64,000 bases of DNA, from NCBI GenBank assembly GCA_017507805.1, contig JAFWAC010000025.1:79052-143051 (forward strand), in the 5' to 3' direction. Both the position numbers and the translations under genes were made by a program. The notes under the pieces were generated by a model. That model searched no databases. It was not told the DNA's origin and was given only the letters and a program-made list of their open reading frames with translations. This stretch comes from Clostridia bacterium (GTDB lineage: Bacteria > Bacillota > Clostridia > Oscillospirales > Acutalibacteraceae). How positions within the stretch are numbered: position 1 is the first letter of the stretch; every line of letters begins with the position of its first letter. This document shows, piece after piece, positions 1 to 7,965 of the stretch.

Positions 1-430
1 TTGTAATATCAATATGCACTGCGGGGTATGGGTGATGTGCCGGACAGGAGGATACATAAAATTTTGCAGGCTCTTTAGCATCAAGGCTTTTAAAGGTGAC
101 CTCTTTGTTACCCATACCGATGTAGATACCGTCCCTCGGGTTCATTATGTATTCCTTGCCGTCAGCTGTTATAACACCCTTACCGCCTATGTTTATGCAA
201 CCCATTTCGCGCCTTTGCAGAAAGAAATCACTTGCAAGCTCCTTTCCGCCAACAAGCTTAAGCTCGGTCTCGACAGGCATAAATCCGGCGGTTATAATAC
301 GGTCAATATGACTGTAAACCATTTTGATTTCGTCTTTACAAAATAATTTTGAAATGTGAAATTCCTCTCTGAGTCTGTCGGTTGTGTAATTTTTAACATC
401 CTTTGGGTTTGATGCGTTTCTTATTTCCAT
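1..430 (-). CDS. kduI: 5-keto-4-deoxyuronate isomerase KduI (3' end cut by window edge)
   Basis: Reading leftward from the ATG at 430 gives about 143 residues with no stop before the window edge. They match the N-terminal half of KduI, which interconverts 5-keto-4-deoxyuronate and 3-deoxy-D-glycero-2,5-hexodiulosonate during breakdown of unsaturated uronides from pectin or glycosaminoglycans. Recognisable family blocks are MVYSHIDRII (residues 38-47), the RREMGCINIGG stretch (about 73-83) and PAKFYVSSCPAHHPYP (about 121-136). The family's cupin zinc site (CHTHERR region) lies in the missing half, so it cannot be checked. The ATG shares one base with the upstream gene's TGA, which suggests translational coupling. 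It is the third gene of a leftward uronide operon. Confidence 0.93.
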   Translation of the reverse strand, partial: MEIRNASNPKDVKNYTTDRLREEFHISKLFCKDEIKMVYSHIDRIITAGFMPVETELKLVGGKELASDFFLQRREMGCINIGGKGVITADGKEYIMNPRDGIYIGMGNKEVTFKSLDAKEPAKFYVSSCPAHHPYPAVHIDIT

Positions 431-1239
431 CATAAGCTCCTCCATATTTTTTCTAAATTTTCAAAGGCTATATTTGCCTCATTTTCATTAAGCTCCTCGC
501 AAATTATCGGTATGTCTAAATTATATTGCTTCATTTGCCTGAAAACAAGCTCGTAATTGAGTAAGCCTTTTGTTGGCATCACATTTATCAGCTTGCCGTT
601 TTCTATAACAAAATCCTTTGCGTGAAGCACCGCAAGCTTATTGCTTAGCAGATCGAACATATCATTAATCATTTGGTCTTGGCTTCTGTAATTTTCAATG
701 TTTATGTAATTGACAGGGTCAAAAATAACTTTGATATTGTCCGAGTTAATATCACCGATTAAACGCGCCAGCTTTTTTGGGGTGTTAATAACAAAGCAAT
801 GCACACCTTCAATTCCCACTGTTACATTTTCTTTCTCAGCCGCCTTAACCAATTTCCTTACGGTGTTCAAAACATATTGATAAGCTTCTTCGGTATCTGT
901 CATACCGTTTTTATAAAATCCCGTCTCTGTTCCGACTACAAGTGGTTTTAACACCTTTGCATATTGAATTTTTTCCTTAAATCGGCTGATGTTATCGGAT
1001 AAAATTTTAGAATCGGTTGCAGAGGGGTCTATATAACTGCCCAACACTGCAATTTTCATATCACCAAGCTGATTTTTGATTTTTTCGGCATAGCCTGCGG
1101 AAAAAATTCCGTGCTTAAATTCAGGCACACTTTTTTCTAAAACAAGCTGTAAATGGGATATACCGCAAGCCTTACATTTTTTGAAAACGGCATCGAGATT
1201 TTTTGCTCTCACATCATGCCCACGAATTCCTTTTTTCAT
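430..1239 (-). CDS. Sugar phosphate isomerase/epimerase family TIM-barrel protein
   Basis: This 269-residue protein has the length and pattern of the AP-endonuclease-2-like (xylose-isomerase-like TIM barrel) family, which holds sugar epimerases, isomerases and dehydratases acting on sugar or uronate intermediates. Likely metal ligands are the Glu of VGIEGVH (about residue 145), the Asp of IFDPVNY (about 173), the His of VLHAKDF (about 208) and the Glu of IICEELNE (about 250). There is no signal peptide, so it should be cytoplasmic. It lies 9 bases after the GH105-type gene and overlaps the kduI start by one base, so its substrate is probably an unsaturated or keto-deoxy uronate. The exact reaction cannot be read from the sequence. 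Confidence 0.8.
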   Translation of the reverse strand: MKKGIRGHDVRAKNLDAVFKKCKACGISHLQLVLEKSVPEFKHGIFSAGYAEKIKNQLGDMKIAVLGSYIDPSATDSKILSDNISRFKEKIQYAKVLKPLVVGTETGFYKNGMTDTEEAYQYVLNTVRKLVKAAEKENVTVGIEGVHCFVINTPKKLARLIGDINSDNIKVIFDPVNYINIENYRSQDQMINDMFDLLSNKLAVLHAKDFVIENGKLINVMPTKGLLNYELVFRQMKQYNLDIPIICEELNENEANIAFENLEKIWRSL

Positions 1240-1248
1240 AAAACACCT

Positions 1249-4062
1249 TTAATTTCTGCCCCTGTATGCTTCAACAAGCATCATAAGTGCCATTGACTGT
1301 CCGTACGGCATGGGGCATATAGGTATATCCTTATATTCCTGAATAGTGGAAAATACAGGTGTTCCGTAAGATACACCGTTCACAACGCCATCGTCCGATA
1401 TTTGATTCATAACACCTTTTACTGCCTTTTCACCTACCAAAGCAAAGTGTGCAGGTAAATATCCTTTTCGTACAGCTTTTAAAATACCGTAGGCAAAGGC
1501 ACAGGTTGCAGAGGTTTCAAGATAAGAGCCTTCATCATCCAGAATTGTATGCCACAAGCCGCTTTCATCCTGACATTTTGCAAGTGCCTCCACCTGTCTG
1601 TAAAGCGTGGCAAGTAAAAAGCTTTTAACTCCGTCATTGTCTTTAAGACATTCAAGGTAGTCAACCAATCCGGCGGTGTACCATGAATTTCCGCGTCCCC
1701 AGAGTGCGTTGGCAAAATGGTGATAGCCTTTAAAGCTCCAGCCGTGGAAAAAGAGACCGGTTTTAACATCGGATAAATATTTGATGTGCACCATAAACTG
1801 ACGGATGCTTTCTTGAATACAGGCTTCGTTATTTAAAATATTGCCCATTTTTGCAATGAAAAGCACTGTCATATAAAGGGTATCGTCCCATAATTGTCCT
1901 TCATTTAAAATACCGCTTACAATATGCTGTAAGCCGCCTTCCTCTGTTCGAGGCAGCTTGTGCATAGCACCGTTTAACCACTCATTCAAGTAGGGGAGAT
2001 ACGCCTCATTTTTAGTTTCCTCATAAAGGCAAGCCAAAGTAAGCATCGGGCAAGTGGTGTTTATGTTTTGCTCGGGAAGCCCTTTTTTGAACTGTTTATC
2101 AAACCATTGCTTAAGGTATTCAAAAACGGATTTATCGCCGCTTTCCTGATAATACTGATACATTGCAAAAAGGGCAACTCCTTGTGGCCATTCCCAAGCA
2201 TCCATTGAAATAATGCTTATGGGGCAGGTTTCCTCAACAGTTCCGTCAGATTGCAAATTCTTCATTTTGTTGAGAATTAATTGAATTTGGGATTTCATTT
2301 TGTCATATTCCGGTTTATCCAAGCCTAAGGCTGTACGATAGGGAACAGCATAAGTATTTGATTTAAGCTTCATCTCTCCGCACCGCGTTTCTATATAATT
2401 TATACCTTTGTTTAGTACAATTTCATCATTTTTGTGTTTGTCAGAAAGGGTATCACAGACGGTTAGCGTAAATATTCCGTAGCTGTCCTTCAGCTTTCGC
2501 ATATCAAGTAGCTTTTTTTCGCCCTCATAGCCTTTGAGTATGACCGCTTTACCGTCCTCGGAAAGCGTAACCTCAGCTTCCTTACCGTCAAATATCCATT
2601 TTTCAATATGTAATTTTATTGTCAACTGCTTATCGCATATAACAAAGTCGTTACCGTTCTTTTGAATAAAAAGCTCATCGCAAGCTCCGGATAATTCAAA
2701 GCGAAAATAAAGCTTTTCGGTTTCATAAACTCCGCTTTTGTTTTTATCCAAAATATAATGAAAACTTCCTCTGTCGGTAACAAAGCCTAAATGACCTAAT
2801 AGTTTATTTTTTTCCTGAACAGCATATACCATTCCCGAACAAAAATCGTAATCATTATGTATTCCTCTCAGCCTGAAGCTTTTGGGGCTTTCCTTATCCC
2901 ACGAAACCATAATATTTCTCCGCTGGTTCCAACAATCACACAAAGCAAATGAGCCTAAGGAATAGCTTTTTGTTTTGTAGGAATAGGCTGTCAAATCAGG
3001 ACTATCCAATTCTCTTACGATTACGGTATCCTCACTTTTTCCCCGTAAATTATTCTTTTTGTAATATGTATCTCTGTAAAAATAATTTTCTTTCGAAAAA
3101 AGCTCCAAGCACTCCTCAGGGCATTTGGATTTTAAGTATAATATTGAGGGTAAAATATCTAAGAAAACAGTTGAAGTGCGGTCATTGCAAAACATTTTTT
3201 CAAAGTCGGGCTTTTTTCCGTACAAGCCGTTTGTGCCCTGCCATATAAGCCACGAAAGATTACCGTTATCAAAGTCTGTGTAAGCTCTTGATTGGGGACC
3301 TGTTAATTGTTCGATATAAATATTGTAATGCGCCGCTAAGGTTTTCCAGGTGTATTTATTTAATTCCTCCGCGATAAAGCGACATTCCTCATCTTGAAAA
3401 AGGAGCAACATACGGGCAATTTCGTGTAAGGCGATAATGGTATAGGTGGAGCTGTTATATTCACTTAACGCGCCGTTATATTTTGTGTATTCATATAAAT
3501 TCTTTAAGCGCTGTTTTCCAATGCAAAATATTTCCTTATCCTGCAAATATTCTCCGGCAGAAACTAACATCATACTGCTCATAATGCTTATGTTACTGTA
3601 ATCGGTCGAAGCATTCCTTTTAACGGTACATTTAACAGCGTTGCCAATCGCAACCGCCAAACGCGATTTAAGCTCAGCCGAAAGCTTGTCATTACAAAGA
3701 ATACAAAGGGTTAAAAGCTCTTTTCCGATGAAATTTGCCCAATTGTAGTCGGGCGCAAGCATTTCATCGATACTGTCCTCTAAATGGTAAGACCATAATC
3801 CAAATGTTGGACTTTCAGATCGTGTATCCTGTAAATCGCAAATGCGGTTAAGTCCTTTTATTGCGATATCATACTCCTGTGTCCGTTCTGCTATAAAGAT
3901 ATTTGCACAAAAATCAACCGTTGCCTTTGTTTCGTGCACAAAGCCGATGCGTTTTGTGTGATAACCCGGTCCTCCGTTGACTAATTTTTTGGCAATCATA
4001 CACTCTTTTTCATCAAACATTTTTTTGGATTGTTCGAATAAATAATCAATTATCTCCTTCAA
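1249..4062 (-). CDS. Two-domain protein with C-terminal GH105-type unsaturated uronyl hydrolase
   Basis: The C-terminal third (about residues 570-937) looks like glycoside hydrolase family 105 (YteR/YesR type), which removes unsaturated galacturonyl or glucuronyl residues left by polysaccharide lyases. Support includes repeated alpha/alpha-barrel helices, WEWPQGVALFAMYQYY, the probable catalytic Asp region QLWDDTLYM, and FHGWSFKGYHHFANALWGRGNSW. GH105 enzymes are usually about 370 residues, whereas this protein has 937. The first 560 residues form a separate helix-rich region (with GPQSRAY near residue 257) followed by beta-rich sequence, reminiscent of alpha/alpha-toroid lyase architecture; I could not assign a family. 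No signal peptide is visible, so action on imported oligosaccharides is likely. It is the first gene of the leftward operon with the isomerase and kduI. Confidence 0.82.
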   Translation of the reverse strand: MKEIIDYLFEQSKKMFDEKECMIAKKLVNGGPGYHTKRIGFVHETKATVDFCANIFIAERTQEYDIAIKGLNRICDLQDTRSESPTFGLWSYHLEDSIDEMLAPDYNWANFIGKELLTLCILCNDKLSAELKSRLAVAIGNAVKCTVKRNASTDYSNISIMSSMMLVSAGEYLQDKEIFCIGKQRLKNLYEYTKYNGALSEYNSSTYTIIALHEIARMLLLFQDEECRFIAEELNKYTWKTLAAHYNIYIEQLTGPQSRAYTDFDNGNLSWLIWQGTNGLYGKKPDFEKMFCNDRTSTVFLDILPSILYLKSKCPEECLELFSKENYFYRDTYYKKNNLRGKSEDTVIVRELDSPDLTAYSYKTKSYSLGSFALCDCWNQRRNIMVSWDKESPKSFRLRGIHNDYDFCSGMVYAVQEKNKLLGHLGFVTDRGSFHYILDKNKSGVYETEKLYFRFELSGACDELFIQKNGNDFVICDKQLTIKLHIEKWIFDGKEAEVTLSEDGKAVILKGYEGEKKLLDMRKLKDSYGIFTLTVCDTLSDKHKNDEIVLNKGINYIETRCGEMKLKSNTYAVPYRTALGLDKPEYDKMKSQIQLILNKMKNLQSDGTVEETCPISIISMDAWEWPQGVALFAMYQYYQESGDKSVFEYLKQWFDKQFKKGLPEQNINTTCPMLTLACLYEETKNEAYLPYLNEWLNGAMHKLPRTEEGGLQHIVSGILNEGQLWDDTLYMTVLFIAKMGNILNNEACIQESIRQFMVHIKYLSDVKTGLFFHGWSFKGYHHFANALWGRGNSWYTAGLVDYLECLKDNDGVKSFLLATLYRQVEALAKCQDESGLWHTILDDEGSYLETSATCAFAYGILKAVRKGYLPAHFALVGEKAVKGVMNQISDDGVVNGVSYGTPVFSTIQEYKDIPICPMPYGQSMALMMLVEAYRGRN

Positions 4063-4248
4063 GTGATTTCCACCTCTATGAAAATTATTAGTACATAATT
4101 AAAATTCTTTTTGCAAATTTTAAAATTATATGTATAATATGAGTAGCAGCTTTAGATAGCCGTTATGTTTATGTTATAATTTTATTGTCAATTCATTCTT
4201 GAAACAAGACAAAAACTGCACGAAAGTTAGAAAATATCGGAGAATAAT
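4063..4248. promoter_or_regulatory. Divergent promoter region between uronide operon and AraC regulator
   Basis: This AT-rich 186-base gap separates the leftward uronide operon from the rightward AraC gene. For the rightward side, TTGCAA at 4111-4116 and TATAAT at 4133-4138 are 16 bases apart, and a further TATAAT sits at 4175-4180. For the leftward side, a TATAAT read on the minus strand falls at 4129-4124, without a convincing -35. The AraC protein most likely acts here; its operator was not identified. Confidence 0.5.
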
Positions 4249-5025
4249 ATGGATTTTTTTCAAAGGAATATGTTTTTAATTGAATTAAAGCGGCAATGCA
4301 GCTTGCACACAAATCCTGAAATGGAAGTTCTTTATGTCAAAAAGGGTAAGGTTTCTTTGATATGCGGAGCAGGTGAAATGTATGAGGTCACAGAAAACAG
4401 TGTTGTTTTTATTCTGCCTTATCATATACATAAATTCATTCCGTCTGAAGATATAGAAGCCACCGTTTTTATGTTTCCCTTCAGTATTCACAGGGAATTT
4501 ACCGATGTAAACAAAAACCCTGATTTGGACGGCAAGATATTTAGACCGGATAAAATTTCAAGGAAATATATTGATAGACTTTTTTGCGATTATATAGCTC
4601 AGCCTACACCTTTTTTGGAAAAGGGATTGTTCTTTGCCTTTTTGAATTTGATTTCAATAAATGATTTTAAAAGCACAAGGTCATATTCCGGCGGCGATTT
4701 TATGCATTTGACTGCCAAGTATGTTTACGACCATATTGCTGAGGCGATAACAGCTTCTGATATATCAAAAAGCATTGGATATACTCCAAGAGAATTAAGC
4801 AATAAATTTAAGGAAACTTTGGGAATAAAGCTCGGTGATTTTATAGGAAGCGTGCGTATTCAAAAGGCTTGTGATTTGCTTTTAACCTCTGATATGAGTG
4901 TGACAGAAATATCGGGAATATGCGGCTTTGGCTCTTTGAGAAACTTTAACAGGATTTTTCTTTTAAAGGTAGGAGAGACCCCGTCCGAATACAGGAAAAG
5001 CTTGAAAAAAGTAATGGTTAAATAA
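4249..5025 (+). CDS. AraC-family transcriptional regulator of the uronide operon
   Basis: The 258-residue protein has an N-terminal cupin-like sensing domain (residues about 15-100, with MEVLYVKKGKVSLICG and the buried-His pattern LPYHIHKF). A C-terminal AraC/XylS double helix-turn-helix spans about residues 155-255. The second helix-turn-helix carries the family signature SVTEISGICGFGSLRNFNRIF followed by GETPSEYR. It probably binds a uronide intermediate and controls the divergent GH105-isomerase-kduI operon. The ATG at 4249 follows a weak CGGAGAA ribosome site. A bidirectional terminator follows at 5107. Confidence 0.9.
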   Translation: MDFFQRNMFLIELKRQCSLHTNPEMEVLYVKKGKVSLICGAGEMYEVTENSVVFILPYHIHKFIPSEDIEATVFMFPFSIHREFTDVNKNPDLDGKIFRPDKISRKYIDRLFCDYIAQPTPFLEKGLFFAFLNLISINDFKSTRSYSGGDFMHLTAKYVYDHIAEAITASDISKSIGYTPRELSNKFKETLGIKLGDFIGSVRIQKACDLLLTSDMSVTEISGICGFGSLRNFNRIFLLKVGETPSEYRKSLKKVMVK

Positions 5026-5106
5026 AAGGTTGTTCGCGTATGCAGCTTCCAATAAGACAGTATGTACACATTGCTGACATAGGGTAGTTATTGTACTGAA
5101 GGCGAT

Positions 5107-5153
5107 AAAAATTGGCGATGCCTGATTATAAAAATCAAACATCGCCAATTTTT
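5107..5153. terminator. Bidirectional intrinsic terminator
   Basis: AAAATTGGCGATG at 5107-5119 pairs with CATCGCCAATTTT at 5140-5152. A partial inner stem (TGATT/AATCA) continues towards the loop. The hairpin has A-tracts on one side and T-tracts on the other, and it lies between the AraC gene and the convergent transporter gene, so it can serve both. Confidence 0.85.
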
Positions 5154-5168
5154 ATTTTGTTCGAAAGC

Positions 5169-5732
5169 TTAGATTGCGTAAATCACAATACCTGTCATTG
5201 CAGATATTACGATCAAAAGAATGGGTGATAATTTCTTTTTGGCAAAACGCTTATACCCAAGCGTCAAAGCAAACAAAAGTGCGGTAATGGCAACAGCCTG
5301 CACATTTACTCTTACAGAGGAAATCGTTTTGAAGCAGCTTCCTAAAACCATGTAAATGCCGGTAGCTAATACAATACCAATTATGCAAGGTTTTAAACCA
5401 CGCATAACAGCCTGAACATATTTGTTATTTAATGCGGTTTTTTGTAATGCTGTTACCAACAGGATAATCAGAAAGGAAGGAAGCACAACCGCCAATGTTG
5501 CAATCACAGCACCAAGAAATCCCGCTTGGCTGTTTCCAATATAAGTAGCAAGATTGACCATTATCGGGCCGGGAGTGCTTTCGCTGACAGCAATCATATA
5601 GGTCAGCATTTCATCACTCAGCCATCCGTAGGACATTACTACATCACGGATCAGTGGAATGGCACCATAAGCTCCGCCAAACGCAAAGCATCCTACCTTC
5701 AGAAAGCCGAGAAATAAATCAAGAAAGATCAT
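5169..5732 (-). CDS. Chromate-type (CHR family) transporter, half-size subunit B
   Basis: This 187-residue integral membrane protein is of the short-chain CHR family (chromate ion transporter, ChrA halves). The hallmark near the N-terminus is FLKVGCFAFGGAYGAIPLIRD (residues about 10-30). It is followed by a SESTPGPIMVNLATYIG-type block near residue 50 and by four or more hydrophobic segments. Short-chain CHR proteins normally occur as adjacent pairs that assemble into one transporter, and its partner overlaps it upstream by four bases (ATGA). The family exports chromate in some bacteria; the natural anion in a gut anaerobe is unknown. The leftward direction ends at the terminator near 5107. 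Confidence 0.88.
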   Translation of the reverse strand: MIFLDLFLGFLKVGCFAFGGAYGAIPLIRDVVMSYGWLSDEMLTYMIAVSESTPGPIMVNLATYIGNSQAGFLGAVIATLAVVLPSFLIILLVTALQKTALNNKYVQAVMRGLKPCIIGIVLATGIYMVLGSCFKTISSVRVNVQAVAITALLFALTLGYKRFAKKKLSPILLIVISAMTGIVIYAI

Positions 5733-6307
5733 TTCTTAGCACCGCCTTTTTGGTTGGGAGCGCTATTGAGAACGAAGCTCACCAGGCTCACAACTGACGC
5801 AACCAGCATCAGACTGATTGAGGAAAAATCCCATGCAAAGAGATTGATGCAGAACATCACGATGCAGGAGCAAACCATAATTGTTCTTGACAGTTTCTTT
5901 TTATGCATTTTCTTAATCATGGTGATGGCGGCATCTAATATTAAGAGACCTACGGCAATTTTGATGCCCTTGAACGCATTGGCAATGATAGTCAACTCCA
6001 AAAAATTATTAAGGAACATTGAAAAGAGGTAAATAACGGCAAAGGACGGAACGATAATACCCAGCGTTGCTGCCAATGCACCGATAAAACCGGCCTTCTT
6101 ATATCCGGTGAAGGTTGCGCAGTTGATGGCAATAGGGCCGGGAGTAGATTCGGCAATGACCGTCACATTCATCATTTCATCGTGGGTAATCCATCGTTTC
6201 CTTTCCACACAGTTGTTTTCAATCATTGAAAGCATGGCATAACCGCCGCCAAAGGAAAAAAAGCCAATCTTGGCAAAAGTAAGGAATAAATCAAGCAAGA
6301 TATTCAT
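5729..6307 (-). CDS. Chromate-type (CHR family) transporter, half-size subunit A
   Basis: This 192-residue partner of the downstream CHR half carries the same signatures: FAKIGFFSFGGGYAMLSMIE near residue 10 and VIAESTPGPIAINCATFTGY near residue 50. At least four further hydrophobic stretches follow, and a short basic cytoplasmic tail ends in KGGAKK. Its start overlaps the upstream small gene by four bases, and its end overlaps the second half by four bases, so all three should be translated from one message. Substrate specificity is not readable from the sequence. Confidence 0.88.
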   Translation of the reverse strand: MNILLDLFLTFAKIGFFSFGGGYAMLSMIENNCVERKRWITHDEMMNVTVIAESTPGPIAINCATFTGYKKAGFIGALAATLGIIVPSFAVIYLFSMFLNNFLELTIIANAFKGIKIAVGLLILDAAITMIKKMHKKKLSRTIMVCSCIVMFCINLFAWDFSSISLMLVASVVSLVSFVLNSAPNQKGGAKK

Positions 6308-6477
6308 CTGAGTTTACTCTCCTTCCTGTATTCGCATTGGCAGACCGTCATATCATGGGCAGCAGTGAAGGCTGCGGTTCGCATTAATTCAAGCTGTTCG
6401 GCAAGATAATCCACAGCATCCTGTGAGGGCAGATAAGTTTTCTCGCCTAATACTTTTAGTATACGATCAAGTTCCAT
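6304..6477 (-). CDS. Small hypothetical protein, first gene of the CHR transporter operon
   Basis: The frame gives about 57 residues from ATG 6477. An ATG at 6486 is in frame, but the AAGAGG ribosome site directly abuts it, so the inner start has better spacing. The product is soluble, acidic to neutral, with two predicted helices and a C-terminal MTVCQCEYR containing two cysteines spaced by one residue. I do not recognise a family. The four-base overlap with the transporter gene and its position directly behind the palindromic promoter suggest a small accessory or sensing role. That is inference. Confidence 0.6.
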   Translation of the reverse strand: MELDRILKVLGEKTYLPSQDAVDYLAEQLELMRTAAFTAAHDMTVCQCEYRKESKLR

Positions 6478-6490
6478 TTTGCTCATCCTC

Positions 6491-6540
6491 TTATAATTAA
6501 GTATTAACTTAATTATAATGTCAAGTTTTAATTAAGTCAA
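6491..6540 (-). promoter_or_regulatory. Promoter with palindromic operator for CHR operon
   Basis: On the minus strand a perfect -35 TTGACA lies at 6524-6519. Just downstream is a perfect inverted repeat with 12-base arms, TTATAATTAAGT (6491-6502) and its complement (6507-6518), separated by four bases and covering the -10 area. A further TTAATTAAGT half-site sits upstream of the -35 (6529-6538). This arrangement is typical of a repressor operator; the regulator is not identified in the window. Confidence 0.65.
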
Positions 6541-6605
6541 CGCTAAATCGAAACACTGTGCATAATCAAAACCTTGTTGGGTACCTTCTGCAAATCCGGT
6601 TATAT

Positions 6606-6651
6606 AAAAACGGTAAGCAGCATGATCAAATCATGCTGCTTACCGTTTTTT
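6606..6651. terminator. Perfect 20-bp bidirectional terminator hairpin
   Basis: Positions 6606-6625 and 6631-6650 are exact complements with a five-base loop, flanked by A5 and T6 tracts. It can terminate the leftward Cys-rich peptide gene. No rightward gene ends just upstream. Confidence 0.85.
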
Positions 6652-6668
6652 GTTATACTGTTTTATTT

Positions 6669-6695
6669 GACTGCCCTCTGGGGGCAGTCTTTTTT
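6669..6695 (+). terminator. Second hairpin with T-run, rightward orientation
   Basis: GACTGCCC (6669-6676) pairs with GGGCAGTC (6682-6689), followed by T6. The orientation is rightward, yet no rightward gene precedes it. It may be a relic, or it may end a short unannotated RNA. Confidence 0.55.
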
Positions 6696-6709
6696 GATAG
6701 TGCTATGGA

Positions 6710-6844
6710 TTAGCAGCAACCACAGTTGTTGTCGCAGCCGCAACCGTTGCTTACTGCACCGGTACTGCCGCATCCGCCGCAGCAGCAGAGGATGAGGATG
6801 AGGATTATAATCCAAGTACAGTTACCACCGAAATTATTACACAT
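6710..6844 (-). CDS. 44-residue Gly/Cys-rich membrane peptide
   Basis: The short leftward frame starts at ATG 6844 behind a strong AAAGGAGG site and ends at TAA 6710. It encodes a peptide with an N-terminal MCNNFGGNCTW, a hydrophobic stretch IIILILIL and a tail unusually rich in Cys and Gly (CCCGGCG, then NGCGCDNNCGCC), with 11 cysteines in all. The layout (one short membrane span plus a Gly/Cys tail) recalls the small YjcZ-like sporulation-associated peptides of Firmicutes, but homology is not established. The strong ribosome site, clean stop and downstream terminator hairpin argue that it is a real gene despite its length. It lies divergent from ctsR. Confidence 0.72.
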   Translation of the reverse strand: MCNNFGGNCTWIIILILILCCCGGCGSTGAVSNGCGCDNNCGCC

Positions 6845-6935
6845 ATTGAAAGACCTCCTTTTTGGTTTTCATCATATACTATGCAGTTTTTAACGGGTGT
6901 GTTACAAAGCAAAGAAAAATATTTTTAAAAAAGTG

Positions 6936-6984
6936 TTTGACTTTTCCTGACTTTCGTGTATAATAAAAGTCAGGAAAGGTCAAA
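6936..6984 (+). promoter_or_regulatory. ctsR promoter with two CtsR operators
   Basis: A -35 TTGACT (6937-6942) and -10 TATAAT (6959-6964) are 16 bases apart. A CtsR-type heptad repeat read on the minus strand (AAAGTCAGGAAAAGTCAAA, 6954-6936) covers the -35. A second on the plus strand (AAAGTCAGGAAAGGTCAAA, 6966-6984) lies just after the -10. Both resemble the known CtsR box (A/G)GTCAAANANA(A/G)GTCAAA, so the operon should be autoregulated. Confidence 0.88.
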
Positions 6985-6998
6985 AAGAGGTGTTTGAA

Positions 6999-7451
6999 AT
7001 GAGAATGAGCGATTTAATAACAAGGGAAATAATCAGAATGCTTAACGAATCCGGTGAAAACACGGCCGAAATTCAAAGGAACGAATTTGCGGGAATTATC
7101 GGTTGTGCGCCAAGCCAGATTAATTATGTGTTATCCTCAAGATTTACGCCTGAACACGGATATATTATCGAAAGCCGCAGGGGCGGCGGCGGATACATCA
7201 GAATTAAAAGGGTTGTTCTAAAATCATCGGCGGCACTTATGCATATAATTAACTCGATAGGTGACAGTATAGATGCCATGAGCACCCGAATTTTAATTGA
7301 AAATTGCTTGGAATCAGGGCTTGTTTCAAGGCAAGTTGCCTCATTAATGGCGGCGGCTGTTTCTGGCGCGGTAATGCAGGCAGTACCGCCAAGCCTTAAG
7401 GATGAGGTGCGCGCGGCAATTTTGAAGCAAATGCTTTTAACACAGATTTAA
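6999..7451 (+). CDS. ctsR: Heat-shock repressor CtsR
   Basis: CtsR is a dimeric winged-helix repressor of class III heat-shock genes (clp operons), released by heat and inactivated with McsB. Family blocks are SDLITREIIRML at the N-terminus, IIGCAPSQINYVLSSRF (residues about 32-48) and the glycine-rich wing motif ESRRGGGGYIRI (about 57-68), which reads operator DNA. ATG 6999 was chosen because AAGAGGTG at 6985-6992 gives good spacing; an in-frame GTG at 6990 lies inside that site. The promoter carries two CtsR boxes. It is the first gene of the ctsR-mcsA-mcsB-clpC operon, in the order known from Bacillus and Clostridia. Confidence 0.96.
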   Translation: MRMSDLITREIIRMLNESGENTAEIQRNEFAGIIGCAPSQINYVLSSRFTPEHGYIIESRRGGGGYIRIKRVVLKSSAALMHIINSIGDSIDAMSTRILIENCLESGLVSRQVASLMAAAVSGAVMQAVPPSLKDEVRAAILKQMLLTQI

Positions 7452-7473
7452 GCTTGAAAGGTAGGAGTTATAT

Positions 7474-7965
7474 ATGTTGTGTGAAAACTGTGGAAAGAAT
7501 ACTGCAACAACCCTTGTTCGCACTGTTGTAAACGGGGTTGTGAAGGAGCAAAGACTTTGCAGTAAGTGTGCGAAGGGATATACCGGCTTACCCCATGGCG
7601 GGCTTGCAAATATGCTGGCATCTATGCTTGGCGATATTACCGATACCCATTTTATCGGTGAGGAGGCAAAATGTCCGGTTTGCTCTGCCTCCTTTTCCGA
7701 TATTGCCAAAACGGGCAGAGTTGGCTGCGCAGAATGCTATAAGACCTTTAGAAGCGAGCTTTTGCCTTATCTGAAGCGTGTGCATGGCAGTACCAAGCAT
7801 GTTGGAAAGGTTCCCAACAGTGCGCCGCTTAGCGTTGTGCCCGAAACTGAAAATTTGGAGTCCTTGCGAAGTCAGTTGAGCAGGCTTGTAAGTGAGGAAC
7901 GGTATGAGGAAGCAGCAGTTGTAAGGGATAAAATCAGAAAATTGGAGGGTGAAAATAATGGGTAA
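7474..7965 (+). CDS. mcsA: McsA, zinc-finger activator of the arginine kinase
   Basis: This 163-residue protein carries paired Cys motifs typical of McsA: CENC (residues 3-6), CSKC (about 29-32), CPVC (about 69-72) and CAEC (about 89-92), which should bind zinc. The C-terminus holds a UVR domain (about residues 128-162, RSQLSRLVSEERYEEAAVVRDKI), the segment used to contact ClpC and McsB. McsA activates McsB and acts as a ClpC adaptor. It overlaps the mcsB start by eight bases. Confidence 0.95.
   Translation: MLCENCGKNTATTLVRTVVNGVVKEQRLCSKCAKGYTGLPHGGLANMLASMLGDITDTHFIGEEAKCPVCSASFSDIAKTGRVGCAECYKTFRSELLPYLKRVHGSTKHVGKVPNSAPLSVVPETENLESLRSQLSRLVSEERYEEAAVVRDKIRKLEGENNG

Noticed and set aside
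14-346. Rightward reading frame at the left edge
   Set aside because: It is antisense to the clearly recognisable kduI.
6540-6700. Small RNA gene ended by the two hairpins
   Set aside because: No convincing rightward promoter was found; the hairpins may serve leftward transcription or be relics.
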